Positions 15,864 to 24,457 of a stretch of 64,000 nt of DNA are shown here, in pieces. Each line of letters opens with the position of its first letter. Position 1 is the first letter of the stretch. A program made the position numbers and the translations under genes. The DNA is taken from positions 1 through 64,000 of the forward strand of contig JAZRUI010000003.1 of the NCBI GenBank assembly GCA_045652465.1, in the 5' to 3' direction. The notes beneath the pieces were generated by a model. The model saw nothing but the letters and a program-made list of their open reading frames with translations, had not been told where the DNA came from and ran no database searches. Origin of the DNA: SIG589 sp045652465 (GTDB lineage Bacteria > Bacillota > Clostridia > Oscillospirales > Acutalibacteraceae).

Positions 15864-16613
15864 ATGAAAATCAAAAACATTGTTGAAAAAATTGATTGGT
15901 ATTATCCTTGGCTGACCGCCTGCGAATGGGATAATGTTGGACTTTTGGTTGGCGACTCGGATGCCGATGTTGAAAAGGCTGTTGTTGCGCTCGACTGCAC
16001 CCATGAGGTTCTTGATTTTGCAATCGCCGAAGGCGCTACCGCAGTTGTTACCCACCACCCCGTTATTTTTGACGGTCTCAAGAATGTTACTGCCGAGAGC
16101 GTTATTCACAAGGCAATAAAAAATGGCATCTCCATCATTTGCGCCCACACTAACTATGACACAGGCGCAAACGGCGTTAACGATATTCTTTGCCAAAAGT
16201 TAGGTCTTAACATAACCAAGCGCCTTATGATTGATGGTCTTCTCATCCCCGGCGGCGAATGGAACAAATCCCTTTCGGCGCAGGAGCTCGCTCTTCGTTG
16301 CCGCGATAGCCTGCTCGCAACACATATTGCCTTCAGCGATGGCGGAAAGCCCATTAAGAAGGCTGTTGTTTGCTCAGGTGGCGGCGGAAGCATGCTTCGC
16401 GAGGTTATGGCTTCGGGCGCCGATGCCTTCATCACAGGCGAAGCAAAGCACAGCGATTTTGTTGCTGCCAAGAACGCAGGATTTACACTCGTTGTTTGCG
16501 GCCATTTCGAAACCGAGGATATCGCCGTTGCTCCCCTTGCTGCTCTTCTTAAGCGCGAGGTTCCCGGCGTTACATTTATCGAATGTCACAAAAGCCCCGT
16601 TAACCATATATAA
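15864..16613 (+). CDS. Nif3-like dinuclear metal-centre protein
   Basis: A 249-residue member of the NIF3/YqfO-type family, a hexameric protein with two metal ions per subunit. The ligands lie in WDNVGLLVGD, VVTHHPVIFDGLK, CAHTNYDTGANGVND and near the end VVCGHFETED. The extra CutA-like central domain of longer Gram-positive homologues is absent. It is 12 bp after glnS. The biochemical role of the family is not settled; some annotations as GTP cyclohydrolase I type 2 are only by similarity. Confidence 0.88.
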   Translation: MKIKNIVEKIDWYYPWLTACEWDNVGLLVGDSDADVEKAVVALDCTHEVLDFAIAEGATAVVTHHPVIFDGLKNVTAESVIHKAIKNGISIICAHTNYDTGANGVNDILCQKLGLNITKRLMIDGLLIPGGEWNKSLSAQELALRCRDSLLATHIAFSDGGKPIKKAVVCSGGGGSMLREVMASGADAFITGEAKHSDFVAAKNAGFTLVVCGHFETEDIAVAPLAALLKREVPGVTFIECHKSPVNHI

Positions 16614-16620
16614 ATAGGGG

Positions 16621-16649
16621 TTGAAAAATTTTACCGTTTGTGGTATCAT
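16621..16649 (+). promoter_or_regulatory. pheST promoter
   Basis: TTGAAA (16621-16626) and TATCAT (16644-16649), 17-bp spacer, just before the T-box leader. Confidence 0.75.
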
Positions 16650-16655
16650 ACCTAA

Positions 16656-16942
16656 GTTGAATAAGGGTTTCGTTCCCACTAAATGCTATGACGAAGAAAA
16701 GTAGTTCTCCTGCGCGCCAAGAGAGGGTTGGTCGGCGGCTGAAAGCCAACCTGCGTTTTAAGGTTTATGAAGTTCACTTCCGAGCAGTTTAGCTGAAACA
16801 GGCGTTTCGCCTTTATTAGGCTTGACCGTTTAGGCAGCGTTATTTGTCCTTTGAGTGTTCGCTTCGGCGAAAATGCGGGTGGTACCGCGGAGCAAGATTT
16901 TTTCGGCTTCGTCCCAATCTTTGGGACGGAGCCTATTTTTTT
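16656..16942 (+). promoter_or_regulatory. Phe T-box riboswitch leader
   Basis: A tRNA-sensing leader. Stem I begins with GACGAAGAAAAGTAG and has the AGAGAG and GGCTGAAAGCC distal elements. The likely specifier is TTC (16773-16775), a Phe codon followed by the usual purine. The conserved T-box core GCGGGTGGTACCGCGG lies at 16875-16890. The terminator stem pairs 16905-16917 with 16921-16933, followed by a T-run. Uncharged tRNA-Phe should favour readthrough into pheST. Confidence 0.93.
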
Positions 16943-16953
16943 GGAGGTTTATT

Positions 16954-17973
16954 ATGAAAGAACAGTTAGCGCAAATTCGCCTGACCGCACTTGATGCAGT
17001 CAAGGCAGCGCAAACCGCCGCCGACACCGAGGAACTCCGCGTTCGTTTCCTCGGCAAAAAGGGTGAGGTTTCGGCAATACTTAAATCGCTCGGTCAGCTT
17101 TCGGCTGAAGAGCGCCCCGTTATCGGTCAGCTCGCAAACGAGGTTCGCGCCGATATTGAAAAGGCTTTGGCGGAAAAGAAGGAAGCCCTCGGCAAGGCAG
17201 CACTCGCTGCAAAGCTCGAGAGCGAGAAAATCGATGTTACCATGCCCGCTAAAAAGTGCACTGTTGGCGGACTTCATCCGCTTAACACCGTTTTGGCGGA
17301 TATGATTGATATTTTCCAGTCGATGGGATTCGATGTTGTTGACGGACCCGAGGTTGAAACCGATTATTATAACTTTGAGGCCCTCAACATCCCCGCCGAC
17401 CATCCCGCAAGAGATATGCAGGATACCTTCTATTTAGGCGAGAACATCCTTCTCCGCACCCAGACCTCGGCTGCACAAATCCGCACAATGAAAGACCGCA
17501 AGCCCCCCATCCGCATCGTTTGCCCCGGCCGCGTTTTCCGCGCCGATGAGGTTGATGCAACCCATTCCCCCGTTTTCCATCAAATGGAAGGTCTTGTTGT
17601 TGATAAGGGCGTTACCATGTGCGACCTTAAGGGCGTTCTTGAGCAGTTTGCCCACGAGATTTACGGACCCGACACCAAGGTTAAATTCCGCCCCTCCTTC
17701 TTCCCCTTCACCGAACCCAGCGTTGAGGTTGATGTTACCTGCTCCGAATGCGGAGGCAAGGGTTGTCGCGTTTGCAAGGGCTCGGGTTGGATTGAGATTT
17801 TAGGCGCAGGTATGGTTCATCCCAATGTTTTGCGCGCCTGCGGAATCGACCCCGAGGAATATTCAGGATTCGCTTTCGGTATCGGTCTTGACCGCCTTAC
17901 CACCACCCGCTATAAAATCAGCGATATACGCCTGCTTTTCGAAAACGACAAGCGTTTTCTTGACCAGTTTTAA
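16954..17973 (+). CDS. pheS: Phenylalanyl-tRNA synthetase alpha subunit
   Basis: A 339-residue class II catalytic subunit that forms a heterotetramer with PheT. The ATG at 16954 has GGAGG upstream; a longer frame starting at 16855 would run through the T-box. The N-terminal coiled coil (residues 1-90) binds tRNA. GRVFRADEVDATHSPVFHQMEG is motif 2, and FGIGLDRL is motif 3. The Cys cluster CSECGGKGCRVCKGSG is normal for this branch. It is regulated by the T-box directly upstream. Confidence 0.96.
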   Translation: MKEQLAQIRLTALDAVKAAQTAADTEELRVRFLGKKGEVSAILKSLGQLSAEERPVIGQLANEVRADIEKALAEKKEALGKAALAAKLESEKIDVTMPAKKCTVGGLHPLNTVLADMIDIFQSMGFDVVDGPEVETDYYNFEALNIPADHPARDMQDTFYLGENILLRTQTSAAQIRTMKDRKPPIRIVCPGRVFRADEVDATHSPVFHQMEGLVVDKGVTMCDLKGVLEQFAHEIYGPDTKVKFRPSFFPFTEPSVEVDVTCSECGGKGCRVCKGSGWIEILGAGMVHPNVLRACGIDPEEYSGFAFGIGLDRLTTTRYKISDIRLLFENDKRFLDQF

Positions 17974-17988
17974 AGGAGGAGTATAGAG

Positions 17989-20376
17989 ATGAAAATTTCG
18001 CTTAATGCGCTTAAATATTATGTTGATATAAATGTTTCGGTTGAGGAGCTTTGCGACCGTATGGTTATGGCAGGCTTCGAGGTTGAGGAAATTGTTGACC
18101 TCTCCGCCGAGATGAAAAATGTTGTTGTTGGTAAAATTGAGAGCATAACTCCCCATCCCGATTCCGACCATCTCCAAATTTGTCAGGTTAATGTTGGAAA
18201 CGAGGTTCAACAAATCGTTACAGGCGCTCAAAATGTTTTCGAGGGCGCTTATGTTCCTGCCGCACTGCACGACTCCTACCTTCCCGGCGGAGTTCACATT
18301 AAAAAAGGCAAGCTCCGCGGCGTTGAATCGGTTGGTATGCTTTGCTCGGGCGAAGAGCTTAACCTCAAGGACTCGGATTATCCCGGCGCCGAGGTTAACG
18401 GTATTATGATTATGGATGATAAATATCCTGCAGGTACCGATATGCGCGAGGTGCTCGACCTTTATGACTATGTTATTGATTTCAAAATAACCGCTAACCG
18501 TCCCGATTGTCAGTGCATTATCGGCGTTGCAAAGGAAATCAGCGTTGTTTTAGGCGTTCCCTTCCGCGCACCCAAGACCGACTACACCACCGTTGGCGGC
18601 GACATCAACGACTACATTAAAATCGATGTTGAAAACTATGAGCTTTGCCCCCGCTATGTTGGTAGATTTGTTAAGAATCTCCGCATCAAGGAATCTCCCC
18701 GCTGGCTTAAGTCTTGCTTGAAGGCTTCGGGAATGCGCCCCATCAATAACATCGTTGATATCACCAACTTTGTTATGCTCGAAACGGGCCAGCCGATGCA
18801 TGCCTTTAACTATAACCAGCTTGAGGGCAAGCACATCATCGTTCGCAACGCTAAAGATGGCGAAAGCATTCAAACCCTTGATGAAAAGGTTTATGAATTA
18901 AACAGCGATATGCTCGTTATTGCCGATGGCGAAAAGCCCTCCTGCCTCGCAGGTATTATGGGTGGTCTTGAGAGCGAAATCGAAAACGACACCAAGGACC
19001 TCTTCCTCGAATCGGCTAAATTCAAGCGCGATAACATCCGCCGCACAGGCAGAACCCTCGGTATCCGCACCGAAGCGAGCGGAAGATTCGAAAAGGGCGT
19101 TGACATTGTTAATGTTGCTTATGCCATGGACCGCGCACTCTCGCTCATTTGCGACCTTGACGCAGGCGATGTTGTTGAGGGCGTTATCGATTGCAATGAA
19201 GGACTTCCCGAGGAGCGCGTTATTAAGACAAGCGGCAGCGCTATTTGCGCTTTGCTCGGCGTTTCCATCCCGACCGATAGAATGGTTGAGATTCTCAAGA
19301 GCCTCGGCCTCGGCGTTACCCAAAACGGCGATGAAATAACCTGCAGCGTTCCCTCTATCCGCAGCGATATTGAGGGCAAGGCTGACCTCGCCGAAGAGGT
19401 TATGCGAATTTACGGTTATGACCACATTATAGGCACACCCATGCGCGGCGCCGTTATGAGAGGACGACTCCTCCCGCAACGCTTGGCCGAAAACCGCATT
19501 AAGGCAGCTATGACTGCTATGGGCGCCCGCGAGATTATGACCTATTCCTTCATCAGCAGCAAGGCAACCGCTATGCTCGGTCTTCCCGAGGGCGATGAGC
19601 GCCTTAACACCGTTAAGATTTTAAATCCGCTGGGCGATGAATATTCAACCATGCGCACCCAGCTTATAACCAGCCTGCTAACCGTTCTTTCGACCAACTA
19701 TAATCGAAAGATTCCCGCCGTTCGTATGTATGAAGTTTCCAAGCGCTTCATCCCGAAGAGCCTGCCCATAACCGAGCAGCCGCTTGAGCTTCCCACCATG
19801 TCAATCGGTGCTTACGGCAGCGATGAAGATTTCTTCACATTAAAGGGAATGGTTGAACAGGTGCTCTCGGAGTTTGGCGTTACCGCCAAATTCGCCCGCG
19901 CTGATGAACCTTATCTCCACCCCGGCCGTCAGGCATATGCAACCGTTAACGGCGAGGTTGTTGCAGTTCTCGGCGAGGTTCACCCCGAAACTGTTAAGAC
20001 CTTCGAGCTTGCCGACCGCACCTATGTTGCCGAAATCAAACTCGATAAGCTTCTCTCGACCCCGAAGGAAAAGGTTATCTATAAAGCCCTTCCCAAGTTC
20101 CCCGCAGTTAGCCGCGACTTTGCGCTTCTTTGCGATATCGATTTGCCCGCAGGCGAAATTGAGGACACCATCCGCAGCGCCGCAGGCAAGCTTTGCGAAA
20201 AGGTTGAACTCTTCGATGTTTATATCGGCTCGCAAATTCCCGAGGGCAAAAAGAGCATCGCTTATAATGTATCTCTTCGCTCTCTTGAGGGAACACTTGA
20301 TGATGAGCAGATCGACCGCGTTGTTGGCAAAATCATCAAAAAGCTCGGCGAAATCGGCGCAACTTTGAGAGGTTAA
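17989..20376 (+). CDS. pheT: Phenylalanyl-tRNA synthetase beta subunit
   Basis: A 795-residue subunit, the usual length. Order: N-terminal domain, EMAP-II-like tRNA-binding domain (residues about 40-155, VGKIESITPHPDSDHLQICQVNVG), the B3/B4 editing domain (PDCQCIIGVAKE, IVDITNFVMLETGQPMHAF), B5, the inactive class II core, and an FDX-ACB domain at the end (KFPAVSRDFALLCD). It is 15 bp after pheS with AAAGGAGG between. Confidence 0.96.
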   Translation: MKISLNALKYYVDINVSVEELCDRMVMAGFEVEEIVDLSAEMKNVVVGKIESITPHPDSDHLQICQVNVGNEVQQIVTGAQNVFEGAYVPAALHDSYLPGGVHIKKGKLRGVESVGMLCSGEELNLKDSDYPGAEVNGIMIMDDKYPAGTDMREVLDLYDYVIDFKITANRPDCQCIIGVAKEISVVLGVPFRAPKTDYTTVGGDINDYIKIDVENYELCPRYVGRFVKNLRIKESPRWLKSCLKASGMRPINNIVDITNFVMLETGQPMHAFNYNQLEGKHIIVRNAKDGESIQTLDEKVYELNSDMLVIADGEKPSCLAGIMGGLESEIENDTKDLFLESAKFKRDNIRRTGRTLGIRTEASGRFEKGVDIVNVAYAMDRALSLICDLDAGDVVEGVIDCNEGLPEERVIKTSGSAICALLGVSIPTDRMVEILKSLGLGVTQNGDEITCSVPSIRSDIEGKADLAEEVMRIYGYDHIIGTPMRGAVMRGRLLPQRLAENRIKAAMTAMGAREIMTYSFISSKATAMLGLPEGDERLNTVKILNPLGDEYSTMRTQLITSLLTVLSTNYNRKIPAVRMYEVSKRFIPKSLPITEQPLELPTMSIGAYGSDEDFFTLKGMVEQVLSEFGVTAKFARADEPYLHPGRQAYATVNGEVVAVLGEVHPETVKTFELADRTYVAEIKLDKLLSTPKEKVIYKALPKFPAVSRDFALLCDIDLPAGEIEDTIRSAAGKLCEKVELFDVYIGSQIPEGKKSIAYNVSLRSLEGTLDDEQIDRVVGKIIKKLGEIGATLRG

Positions 20377-20388
20377 AATATTTTAACC
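20371..20388 (+). terminator. Possible pheT terminator, 18-bp perfect palindrome
   Basis: GGTTAAAATATTTTAACC includes the pheT stop codon and is followed by ATTTTTATG. The AT-rich stem makes it a weak terminator. Confidence 0.45.
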
Positions 20389-20398
20389 ATTTTTATGC

Positions 20399-20427
20399 TT
20401 GCATAAATTAATATTTTGTTGTAATAT
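20399..20427 (+). promoter_or_regulatory. ireB promoter
   Basis: TTGCAT (20399-20404) and TAATAT (20422-20427), 17-bp spacer. Confidence 0.6.
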
Positions 20428-20447
20428 TTGCTTGTGAGGTGTTTATT

Positions 20448-20693
20448 ATGAATGATAAGACTATGACCTTTTCTATAGGAAACGAACAGGAGCAAGAGAT
20501 TAGAAGAATTTTGCTCACGGTTTATGATGCCCTTAAAGAAAAGGGATATAATCCCATTAACCAAATCGTTGGTTACATTCTTTCGGAAGACCCCACATAT
20601 ATCACAACCCATAACAACGCTCGAAGCCTCATTCGCCGCATCGACCGCGATACGCTGCTTCAGTCGCTCGTTAAATATTATCTTACCGATTAA
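20448..20693 (+). CDS. ireB: IreB-family regulatory phosphoprotein (UPF0297)
   Basis: An 81-residue protein matching UPF0297/DUF965 throughout: TMTFSIG with the phosphorylated Thr pair near the start, YDALKEKGYNPINQIVGYILSEDPTYIT, and NARSLIRRIDRDTLLQSLVKYYL. In enterococci the homologue is a target of the Ser/Thr kinase IreK and affects cephalosporin tolerance. The ATG at 20448 is used with GAGGTG upstream. Its frequent partners (ruvX, DUF1292) are absent here; it is monocistronic. Confidence 0.93.
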   Translation: MNDKTMTFSIGNEQEQEIRRILLTVYDALKEKGYNPINQIVGYILSEDPTYITTHNNARSLIRRIDRDTLLQSLVKYYLTD

Positions 20694-20698
20694 ATTAA

Positions 20699-20730
20699 AG
20701 AACCCGAGAAAACTCTCGGGTTCTTTTTTA
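20699..20730. terminator. Bidirectional intrinsic terminator
   Basis: AGAACCCGAGA (20699-20709) pairs with 20714-20724, followed by T6, between convergent genes. Confidence 0.9.
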
Positions 20731-21291
20731 TTTCTCTATAACTGCGGCGCTGAGCGAAAAGCTTTGGTCGCCGAATTTTAAATCGAATGTGAAAACATTT
20801 TTAAGGTTTAGAGTTGAAGGCATCAGTCGCAGTTCGCTAATTCCCCTGCCCGAGGCTTTAGATAAAGCTTCGCGCCTTGTATAGATGCTATAGAAGGCTG
20901 CCGCCTTATCGGGCGCATCGCAAAGCAAAAGGCATTCATCAGCCGAGAAAAAACCGCTTGCGATTTTTTGATAATCGCGCGGAGTATGCCCCTCGATGTC
21001 AACCCCCGTTTCGCCAAAGCGAACTCTTTTTTTGAAAAGCTGCGCTTCCTTCGGCAGGGCGGCTTCGATGCTAATCGGCGTTTTTGAGCAAACCGCAGCG
21101 GCAACCGCGCCCTTCGAATGCGACAAAGAAAAGGTTATTGCGCCTTCGGCGAGATAGGGTTTGCCGTTTTCGGTTTTTAAGGCCTTTTCCTCCGAAAAAT
21201 CGGGATAAACGGAGGATAGCATATATTTAAGCAATGTCCAAGCCGCAGCGTGCGGGTCGTTATCGCTCGGCATAGCCGCAACATATAGCAT
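20728..21291 (-). CDS. 4'-phosphopantetheinyl transferase, Sfp type
   Basis: About 187 residues. ATG at 21291 is preferred to 21297 because AGGAGG then has 8-bp spacing. Motifs are FSLSHSKGAV, GVDIEG with the magnesium ligands Asp and Glu, and IYTRREALSKASGRG in place of the usual WTxKEAxxK. Such enzymes activate acyl or peptidyl carrier proteins by adding the CoA-derived arm. No carrier protein or synthase gene is nearby, so it may serve fatty acid synthesis or a distant pathway. Confidence 0.85.
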   Translation of the reverse strand: MLYVAAMPSDNDPHAAAWTLLKYMLSSVYPDFSEEKALKTENGKPYLAEGAITFSLSHSKGAVAAAVCSKTPISIEAALPKEAQLFKKRVRFGETGVDIEGHTPRDYQKIASGFFSADECLLLCDAPDKAAAFYSIYTRREALSKASGRGISELRLMPSTLNLKNVFTFDLKFGDQSFSLSAAVIEK

Positions 21292-21356
21292 ATCCATCGC
21301 CTCCTTTTATAAAAATTTTAACCGCTTTTTCCTTTATAGTCAAGTGCATAATACTC

Positions 21357-21385
21357 TTGACAAAACACCCTGATGATGCAATAAT
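21357..21385 (+). promoter_or_regulatory. DUF1700-DUF4097 promoter
   Basis: TTGACA (21357-21362) and AATAAT (21380-21385), 17-bp spacer. Confidence 0.7.
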
Positions 21386-21416
21386 TTTATTAGTATTTTA
21401 AAGAGGAGATGTGCTC

Positions 21417-21986
21417 TTGCTTAAACGGGACTTTTTAAACCAACTTGAGCAAAACCTTGCTCATCTGCCCCATCATAAACGCGACCGCGCAATACATTAT
21501 CACAGCGGAATTATTGATGGTAAAATTGAGGCAGGTATCAGCGAGCAGGATGCTATTGCCGCCTTCGGCTCGCCCGAAAAGGCAGCTCTCGAATTCATAA
21601 ACGGCGGAAAAAGCGAATCGAAACACCGCTTTTCCAAAAAAATCAAATCAATGCCAACGGCGCTCCGCCTCACCCTCTCGACCGCAGCGGTTGTTTTTTG
21701 CATGATGCTTATTGCGGCGGCCTGGGCATTTTTGCTCTCGGTTTATTTGCTGGCAATAACCGTTGCCCTCGGCGGCTTGGCGATTATCGGAGCGGGCGCT
21801 TTTATGTGCTTTGCTGTTAATCCTCCCGTTGGAGTTTGCGTTATCGGTCTTGGCATTGTTGTTGCCGCCGTTTCGCTTTTCCTCTTGGGCCCCGCACGCG
21901 CCTTCACTAAATTTACATCTCTCTTTTGCGGATATATCATCGGCAAGATTCGCGGACTTTTGGCAAAGGAGGCGCTTTCCGTATGA
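21417..21986 (+). CDS. DUF1700/HAAS-domain membrane protein
   Basis: About 189 residues. TTG at 21417 is preferred, since GAGGAG lies 8 bp before it but only 2 bp before an in-frame GTG at 21411. The N-terminal half is the HAAS helical domain (FLNQLEQNLAHLPHHKRDRAIHYHSGIIDGKIEAGISEQDAIAAFGSPEKAA). Two or three membrane helices follow. These proteins usually stand between a PadR regulator and a DUF4097 protein; here the PadR gene is missing from the locus. It overlaps the next gene by 4 bp. Confidence 0.85.
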   Translation: MLKRDFLNQLEQNLAHLPHHKRDRAIHYHSGIIDGKIEAGISEQDAIAAFGSPEKAALEFINGGKSESKHRFSKKIKSMPTALRLTLSTAAVVFCMMLIAAAWAFLLSVYLLAITVALGGLAIIGAGAFMCFAVNPPVGVCVIGLGIVVAAVSLFLLGPARAFTKFTSLFCGYIIGKIRGLLAKEALSV

Positions 21987-22912
21987 AACTGAGCAAGCTT
22001 TATATTATTGCAGCCGCCTTCTTATTGGTCGGCATCATTGTTTTCACGGTTGGATTCGCCATGCTCGGCTTCGATTTCTCGAATTTCGATACCGAGCCGG
22101 TTTACACACCTATTAAACACACCGCCGACAGCAGCATCACCAGCATCGTTATTAAGGATGACGGCGCCGATATTCGTTTTATAGAGTCGAGCGATAAAAA
22201 GATTCATATTAAATATTATGAAAACACCATTCGCACCTACGAAATCTCGGAGAATGACGGCATCTTGAGCATCGAGCTCAAGACCAATCCGAGTTGGACC
22301 CAAAAACTAAACCTCTCCCGAAGCACACCCGTTGTAACGGTTATGCTCCCCAAAAAATGGAGCGGAGATGTTTTGGCGGAATCGCAAAAGGGCGATATTG
22401 AGTTTGACAGCATTAAGGCAAAAAATATAACCGCAAACGGTACTGCCGGAGATGTTAAACTCATCGGCTGCACCATCACAGGCAACCTTACCGCTTCGGC
22501 AAAGAGCGGCAATCTTGAGCTTTATAACAACACCGTTTCGGGAGCCGCAAGACTTTCGGCATTCAAGGGCAACCTTTTAGCCCAGCTTATAAGCGTTAAA
22601 GACCTTTATGCCGATGCCACCCGCGGTTATATTACATTGGCGGATGTCAGCGCAACACAAAACATCTTCGGCGAATGCACAAGCGGCGATATTAGACTTA
22701 GTTCTCTAATCGCCAAGCAAAGCATCACCCTTATAAGCGCAAACGGAAGCATCCGCGGAAGTTTAAAAGGCTCTGCCGATGATTATTCCTATAACTGCAG
22801 CGCGCAGGATGGCTCCTGCAACCTCCCCGAAAGCCAACTCGGCGGAAAAATCAACCTCAACCTTCGCACTTCGAAGGGCGATATTGAGGTTCATGTTACC
22901 GAAGAAGAATAA
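21983..22912 (+). CDS. DUF4097-family beta-helix membrane-anchored protein
   Basis: A 309-residue protein with one N-terminal membrane helix (residues 7-28) and an extracytoplasmic domain built of short repeating strands (GDIEFDSIKAKNITANGTAGDVKL, SGNLELYNNT, GYITLADV, SGDIRLSSL, GDIEVHV). This is the adhesin-like DUF4097 fold. The ATG at 21983 overlaps the DUF1700 stop. Related operons respond to envelope stress, but nothing here shows the trigger. Confidence 0.85.
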   Translation: MKLSKLYIIAAAFLLVGIIVFTVGFAMLGFDFSNFDTEPVYTPIKHTADSSITSIVIKDDGADIRFIESSDKKIHIKYYENTIRTYEISENDGILSIELKTNPSWTQKLNLSRSTPVVTVMLPKKWSGDVLAESQKGDIEFDSIKAKNITANGTAGDVKLIGCTITGNLTASAKSGNLELYNNTVSGAARLSAFKGNLLAQLISVKDLYADATRGYITLADVSATQNIFGECTSGDIRLSSLIAKQSITLISANGSIRGSLKGSADDYSYNCSAQDGSCNLPESQLGGKINLNLRTSKGDIEVHVTEEE

Positions 22913-22916
22913 AATT

Positions 22917-22960
22917 AAATGGCTCAACAGGGTTATCCCGATTGAGCCATTATTTTTTTG
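22917..22960 (+). terminator. Intrinsic terminator
   Basis: AATGGCTCAA pairs with TTGAGCCATT around an inner GGG/CCC helix, followed by ATTTTTTT. Confidence 0.85.
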
Positions 22961-22980
22961 CGATTTTTATCAAATTATCC

Positions 22981-23017
22981 TTGACTTTACTATGATAAAG
23001 TGATAATATGTTAAAGT
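22981..23017 (+). promoter_or_regulatory. Histidine operon promoter with embedded operator
   Basis: TTGACT (22981-22986) and TAATAT (23004-23009) are 17 bp apart. A perfect inverted repeat ACTTTA-N6-TAAAGT (22984-23001) overlaps the -35 and spacer, and an extra TAAAGT half-site follows at 23012-23017, 16 bp from the first. This layout suits repression by the TrpR-like protein encoded first in the operon. Confidence 0.7.
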
Positions 23018-23042
23018 AATAAATTTGCGAGGTATTTTAATT

Positions 23043-23336
23043 ATGAAAAAAATGCAAAACGCATCAAAAGACCGCCTTTTTAAGGCTATTCTTAATTTAA
23101 AAAGCATCGAAGAATGCTATGATTTTTTCGAGGATGTTTGCACCATTAAGGAGCTTTCCGATATGTCGCAGCGCCTTGACACCGCTATATTACTCTATGA
23201 GGGTATGAGCTATCAAAAGATTTGCGAAGAGGTTAATGTCAGCACCGCAACCATTGGCCGAGTAAGCAAATGCTTAAACTATGGCAGCGGCGGATATAAA
23301 AAAGCAATCGACCTTTTAAAAGCGGAGGATAAATAA
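23043..23336 (+). CDS. TrpR-like YerC/YecD-family regulator
   Basis: A 97-residue helical DNA-binding protein: LFKAILNLKSIEECYDFFEDVCTIKELSDMSQRLDTAILLYEGMSYQKICEEVNVSTATIGRVSKCLNYGSGGYKKAI matches the YerC/YecD TrpR-like family, with the helix-turn-helix at residues about 60-82. It is the first gene of the his operon and its stop overlaps the hisZ ATG by one base. I recall that members of this family have been proposed as histidine repressors in Firmicutes. The palindrome in its own promoter fits that. The proposal for this gene is inference. Confidence 0.85.
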   Translation: MKKMQNASKDRLFKAILNLKSIEECYDFFEDVCTIKELSDMSQRLDTAILLYEGMSYQKICEEVNVSTATIGRVSKCLNYGSGGYKKAIDLLKAEDK

Positions 23337-24457
23337 TGGATATTCGCAACCTTTCTTGGAGCGCTGAAGAGGGCATCGCCTTTGCGCTTCGCGGACTTTA
23401 CGAGAAATACGGTTATTCCCACTACCGCATGAGCAAATTCGAGGAATACGACCTTTATGCGCGAAACAAGGACTTCCTTATTTCGGACAGTGTTATAACC
23501 TTCACCGATATGGATGGTCGCCTTTTGGCGCTCAAGCCCGATGTTACGCTTTCTATCGTTAAGAATCTCAACGACAAAGAAAACTTTGTTAAGAAGCTTT
23601 ATTATAACGAAAATGTTTATCGCATCGGCAAGGGAAACCGCTCCTTTAAGGAAATAATGCAAACGGGACTCGAGGCATTCGGCAACATCGACACCTACAC
23701 CCTTTGCGAGGTTATAACCCTCGCCGCCGAGAGCCTTGCGGCTATATCCCCCGATTGGGTTTTGGATGTTTCCAACCTCGATATTTTATCGGCGGTTTTA
23801 GAGAAACTGCCGCTCGATGGCAAGGCAAAGGATGAGATTTGGCGCCTTATCGCCGAAAAGAATGCCCACGAAATTGCCGCGCTTTTAAAGCTCAATAATG
23901 TTGATGAAAACGCGATAGCGCTGGTTGCTAAACTGGTTAGCACAAGCGGAACCGCTGATGAGGTTTTAGCCGAGATTAAGCTTCTCTTAAAGGGCTTTTG
24001 CGAAACCGATGCGGTTGATGCACTCGAGGCGGCACTTTCGGCTATGGATGAGCGCTATAAAGAGAGAATCCGCATTGATTTCTCGGTTGTTGACAACACC
24101 AAATATTATAACGGAATAGTATTTAAAGGCTTTATAAAGGATGTTCCAACCGCAGTTCTCTCGGGCGGACAATATAACCGCCTTATGAGGAGAATGGGAA
24201 GAAACTGCGATGCAGTTGGCTTTGCGGTTTACCACGACACCCTCGAGCGCCTCTATAGAAAAGAGAACTGCCTCGATGTTGATGCGCTCTTAATTTACGG
24301 TGACAGCAAGGTTCAGGACATTAAAGCCGCAACCGAAAAGTTGCAGGCGGAGGGTCTTTCCGTTCTTGCTGAAAAAGAATTATGCGATGATATTAAGTTT
24401 GGCCGCCTGTTTTTCCTTGAGGGCGGAGTTTTGAAGGAGAATGAAGATAATGCTTAA
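23336..24457 (+). CDS. hisZ: ATP phosphoribosyltransferase regulatory subunit HisZ
   Basis: A 373-residue HisRS-like paralogue without synthetase activity that is required by the short form of HisG and carries feedback control. Motifs: LLALKPDVTLSIVKNL, LYYNENVYRIGKGNRSFKEIMQTGLEAFG, and SGGQYNRLMRRMG near the end. The anticodon-binding domain of true HisRS is missing or rudimentary. It is translationally linked to the regulator before it and to hisG after it. Confidence 0.93.
   Translation: MDIRNLSWSAEEGIAFALRGLYEKYGYSHYRMSKFEEYDLYARNKDFLISDSVITFTDMDGRLLALKPDVTLSIVKNLNDKENFVKKLYYNENVYRIGKGNRSFKEIMQTGLEAFGNIDTYTLCEVITLAAESLAAISPDWVLDVSNLDILSAVLEKLPLDGKAKDEIWRLIAEKNAHEIAALLKLNNVDENAIALVAKLVSTSGTADEVLAEIKLLLKGFCETDAVDALEAALSAMDERYKERIRIDFSVVDNTKYYNGIVFKGFIKDVPTAVLSGGQYNRLMRRMGRNCDAVGFAVYHDTLERLYRKENCLDVDALLIYGDSKVQDIKAATEKLQAEGLSVLAEKELCDDIKFGRLFFLEGGVLKENEDNA

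Noticed and set aside
16855..16953. Longer pheS start inside the T-box
   Set aside because: It would translate the terminator stem of the riboswitch; ATG at 16954 has the proper RBS and the normal PheS N-terminus.
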